From Campylobacterota bacterium (GTDB lineage: Bacteria; Campylobacterota; Campylobacteria; Campylobacterales; JAADDG01): a stretch of 16,226 nucleotides of DNA. Positions 13,788-16,226 of this stretch are shown piece by piece; positions within the stretch are counted from its first letter, which is position 1; each line of letters starts with the position of its first letter. The stretch spans positions 1 through 16,226 of the forward strand of contig JAADDG010000160.1 of NCBI GenBank assembly GCA_013154075.1, written 5' to 3'. The notes under the pieces were generated by a model that saw nothing but the letters and a program-made list of their open reading frames with translations, was not told the origin of the DNA and searched no databases. A program made the position numbers and the translations under genes.

Positions 13788-15784
13788 GTAGCAAAGTCTA
13801 TTTCTCATCTTGGCGCGGCGAGTTGATTGACAATAGAGGAGTTCCCAAAGAGGAGTGGAAAGAGTCCTCTTTCAATTTTCCTCAACACTACGCAACGGAC
13901 ACCGACTCTAAAGCCTTCGTAGGCTGGGACGGGTTTGCTTTGTTTGCGGAGGATGTGGATGTCGTGAAACTCGCTACCGAATATGCCGCTCAATATCAGC
14001 TCTATTCGGAAGCTTGCGGTAGATGTGCGCCGGGAAGATGGGGAGGAAGGATCCTTTACGACCTTCTTGACAAAATCGCTCGTGGCGAAGGAGAGATGAG
14101 CGATCTCGAACATCTAAAAGAGGTATCTTCCACAATGATAGAGACAAGCAAATGTGAAATAGGAAGAACCGTTCCGATACCTCTTTTGCAGATGATGAAA
14201 TATTTCGAGAAAGATTTCGTCTCTCTTATCGAAGAGAAGAAGGCTTCTCCGGCCTATCATAATGAAAATATAAGATATATAGCCAAAATCACGGCTCCTT
14301 GTATGGACGCATGTCCGGCTCACGTAGATATTCCGGCCTATATCGAGGGAGTTAGGGATCTAAGATTTGATGACAGTTTGAAAGCAACCAAAAAGACTAT
14401 GCCTTTAGCTCACACATGCGGAAGAGTATGTCCTCATCCGTGTGAAGACGAGTGTAGAAGAGCGAATTTGGACGAGCCTATCTCCATTATGGAGCTAAAG
14501 AGAATAGGCGCCGATTACGAAACCGATCATGGACTCATGCATCTGCATCCAAAAGAACCTAAACCTAAAATAGGTAAAAAAGTAGGAATCATCGGAGCGG
14601 GACCGGCGGGTCTGACGGCGGCTTACTATCTTGCTTTGGAGGGAATAGATTGTGACGTTTACGACGCTCTTCCGGTTCTTGGAGGAGAGGTGGCCGTCGG
14701 AGTTCCGGAATATAGAATGCCTTATGAAAAGTATTACAAAGATATAGAAGCCGTAAAAAGTCTCGGTGTAAATTTCATTCTAAATACTAAAGTCGATGCC
14801 GACATGATGAGAGAGTTTGAGAAAAAATATGACGCTCTTTTGGTAGCAACCGGAACGAGAATCTCCAAAAAAGTAAGAGCAAAAAACGAAAGACCGGAAA
14901 TAAAAGGGTATTGGCCGGCTATTCCTTTCTTGGATCAAGTAAACCTATATGTCAAATGGGGCATAGGAGAGCCGGTGGATCTGACAGGTAAAACGGTAGT
15001 GTGCGTGGGAGGAGGTTTTACCTCTATGGACGTCGTTAGATGTTCCGTTAGAGCCAATGCCAAAAAAGTGATAATGCTTTATAGAAGAGATGAGAAAACC
15101 ATCATAAGAAATACAAGCTACGAAGAGTATCACGAAGCGGTCGAAGAGGGAGTGGAATTTATTTTCCATTCCGCTATCGAAGAGATAATAGACGAAAACG
15201 ACGTACTTAAAAAGCTTAAAGTAAATAGATTCGAGCTCGTTCCGGATCCAAACGGAGGAAGACCGCAACTTGTAAAAATAGAGGGAGCGGATTTCGAGAT
15301 AGAGTGCGACTATCTAATCCCGGCGGTCTCTCAAGATGCGGATTTATCCCTACTTCCGGAAGAGTGGGAGATAGAGAAAACAAGCTGGAGAACCATAAAA
15401 ACGGACGGAAAAACTTATATGACTTCCAGAAAAGGTATCTTTGCGGCGGGAGACTGCGAATATGGTCCAATGACGATCGTAAATGCGGTAGGACAAGCCA
15501 AAAGAGCGGCTTCCGTAATCAGCAGATACGTTCAAACCGGAGAGATAAGCTTAACGGATGAAGAGATCATGGAAGATCATCTAAGAGCTTTGAAAGTATA
15601 TGACAAAAACGAAAAAGTAAAAGGATGGATTCCGGGACTTCCGAGAGAAGTTAGCCAAAAACTCTCCGTAGAAGAGAGAATAGACAACAACAGAGAGGTT
15701 AATTTAGGCTTTACCAAGCCTCAAGCAATCAGAGAGGCGGAGCGTTGTATGCGCTGTTATTACATAGCGATGGTGGCGGTATGA
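13784..15784 (+). CDS. NuoF-replacing iron-sulfur flavoprotein: NuoF N3-like domain fused to GltD-type FAD/NAD(P)H oxidoreductase
   Basis: The protein has 666 residues from GTG 13784, which overlaps the upstream stop by 4 bases and has AAGGA 7 bases before it. Residues 70-140 match the C-terminal cluster domain of NuoF: CGRCAPGR (C78, C81) and SKCEIGRT (C124), but the third usual cysteine is Gly84. The NuoF FMN/NADH domain is absent. Residues 170-240 are a GltD/DPD-type Fe-S domain (C173, C177, C212, C216, C220, C224). An FAD Rossmann fold follows (GAGPAG 271-276), then an NAD(P)H fold (VGGGFTSMD, ending LYRRDEK with R434-R435) and the second FAD motif GIFAAGDCE. A C-terminal CMRC is at 655-658. 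I infer that it feeds electrons from NADPH (or NADH) into NuoG and complex I. Confidence 0.88.
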   Translation: MSSKVYFSSWRGELIDNRGVPKEEWKESSFNFPQHYATDTDSKAFVGWDGFALFAEDVDVVKLATEYAAQYQLYSEACGRCAPGRWGGRILYDLLDKIARGEGEMSDLEHLKEVSSTMIETSKCEIGRTVPIPLLQMMKYFEKDFVSLIEEKKASPAYHNENIRYIAKITAPCMDACPAHVDIPAYIEGVRDLRFDDSLKATKKTMPLAHTCGRVCPHPCEDECRRANLDEPISIMELKRIGADYETDHGLMHLHPKEPKPKIGKKVGIIGAGPAGLTAAYYLALEGIDCDVYDALPVLGGEVAVGVPEYRMPYEKYYKDIEAVKSLGVNFILNTKVDADMMREFEKKYDALLVATGTRISKKVRAKNERPEIKGYWPAIPFLDQVNLYVKWGIGEPVDLTGKTVVCVGGGFTSMDVVRCSVRANAKKVIMLYRRDEKTIIRNTSYEEYHEAVEEGVEFIFHSAIEEIIDENDVLKKLKVNRFELVPDPNGGRPQLVKIEGADFEIECDYLIPAVSQDADLSLLPEEWEIEKTSWRTIKTDGKTYMTSRKGIFAAGDCEYGPMTIVNAVGQAKRAASVISRYVQTGEISLTDEEIMEDHLRALKVYDKNEKVKGWIPGLPREVSQKLSVEERIDNNREVNLGFTKPQAIREAERCMRCYYIAMVAV

Positions 15785-16226
15785 TGGAAAAGATAAGATA
15801 CGAAATAGACGGCAAAGAGATCATAGCCGATAGAAACGAAACGATACTTTCTGCGGCGAGGCGAGAGGGAATCTATATCCCTACCATGTGCTATTTGACA
15901 AAAATAAAGCCTATAGCCTCTTGCAGAATGTGCGTCGTGGAAGTGGAAGGCGTTGATGGTTTCGTCTTAAGCTGCCAAGAAAGAGCGGTAGAGGGTGCTA
16001 AGATAAAGACTAATTCTCCCGCTCTTTTTAAACATCGGCAAAACATTATGAAACTTTATGACGTAAACCATCCGTTGGAGTGCGGTGTATGCGACAAAAG
16101 CGGAGAGTGCGATCTTCAAAACAAAACTTTGGAATTTCAAGTATCCGAGCAGGAGTTTACGGCAAGAGATCAAAAAAGAGAGATCAAAGATTGGAACTAT
16201 TTGCAATACGATCCGAGCCTTTGTAT
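15781..16226 (+). CDS. nuoG: NADH-quinone oxidoreductase subunit G, N-terminal part (runs off the window)
   Basis: 148 codons are visible from the ATG at 15781, which overlaps the flavoprotein stop by 4 bases (ATGA). An adjacent ATG at 15784 is equally possible. Residues 1-80 form a plant-type [2Fe-2S] ferredoxin domain (cluster N1b) with C37, C48, C51 and C65. The next domain contains the His-Cys3 [4Fe-4S] N5 motif with H97, C101, C104 and C110 in HPLECGVCDKSGECDLQN. The final residues YDPSLC begin the next ferredoxin-like cluster region. All visible ligands are intact, so NuoG can accept electrons from the preceding unusual input subunits. The rest of the gene lies outside the window. Confidence 0.95.
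   Translation, partial: MMEKIRYEIDGKEIIADRNETILSAARREGIYIPTMCYLTKIKPIASCRMCVVEVEGVDGFVLSCQERAVEGAKIKTNSPALFKHRQNIMKLYDVNHPLECGVCDKSGECDLQNKTLEFQVSEQEFTARDQKREIKDWNYLQYDPSLC

Noticed and set aside
13784..15784. Annotation as glutamate synthase small subunit (gltD)
   Set aside because: The FAD/NAD(P)H part is GltD-like, but no gltB is nearby, the gene lies inside the nuo operon with translational overlaps on both sides, and it carries a NuoF-type cluster domain at its N-terminus.

Overview
The window looks like a chromosomal segment of a Campylobacterota (epsilonproteobacterial) genome. The reasons are a low-GC, AGA-rich coding style, the gene order [acidic protein]-gmk-tatA-argS as I remember it from Campylobacter, and a complex I operon in which nuoE and nuoF are replaced by unrelated genes, a known trait of this phylum. 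The large flavoprotein at the nuoF position fits free-living, hydrothermal-type members (Nitratiruptor, Sulfurovum, Sulfurimonas-like) better than host-associated Campylobacter or Helicobacter. The genus is a guess.

The left part (1-7516) is all on the minus strand. Read in transcription order it starts at 7516: a highly acidic protein with a degenerate receiver domain, gmk (guanylate kinase), tatA (Tat translocase subunit, with its own extended -10 promoter), argS (arginyl-tRNA synthetase, ending in a hairpin that contains its stop codon), a secreted PhoX/DUF839-like lipoprotein, then a coupled nfeD-SPFH (stomatin-like) membrane pair, and possibly the first codons of another gene at the window edge.

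The middle part (7728-10436) is on the plus strand. A DUF937 protein and a YegP-like DUF1508 protein form a two-gene unit closed by a hairpin. After a clear TATAAT box comes a AAA+ ATPase of unusual design: about 300 residues of apparently duplicated helical/winged-helix domains, then a AAA module with an NEAD Walker B motif. A hairpin terminator ends it.

The right part (10615-16226) is the start of the respiratory complex I operon: nuoA, nuoB, nuoC, nuoD, a 77-residue cysteine-free protein, a 666-residue iron-sulfur flavoprotein, and the first 148 codons of nuoG. All are packed with overlaps or very short gaps. The usual NADH-input proteins NuoE and NuoF are absent. In their place the flavoprotein joins a remnant of the NuoF N3-cluster domain, with one cluster cysteine changed to glycine, to a GltD-type FAD/NAD(P)H oxidoreductase. 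The small partner has a TusA-like sequence pattern but no cysteine. I infer a complex I whose electron input is an NADPH-type GltD module rather than the FMN/NADH module. This is the most interesting system in the window.

No tRNA, rRNA, CRISPR array or insertion sequence was recognised, and no intergenic stretch exceeds about 210 bases.
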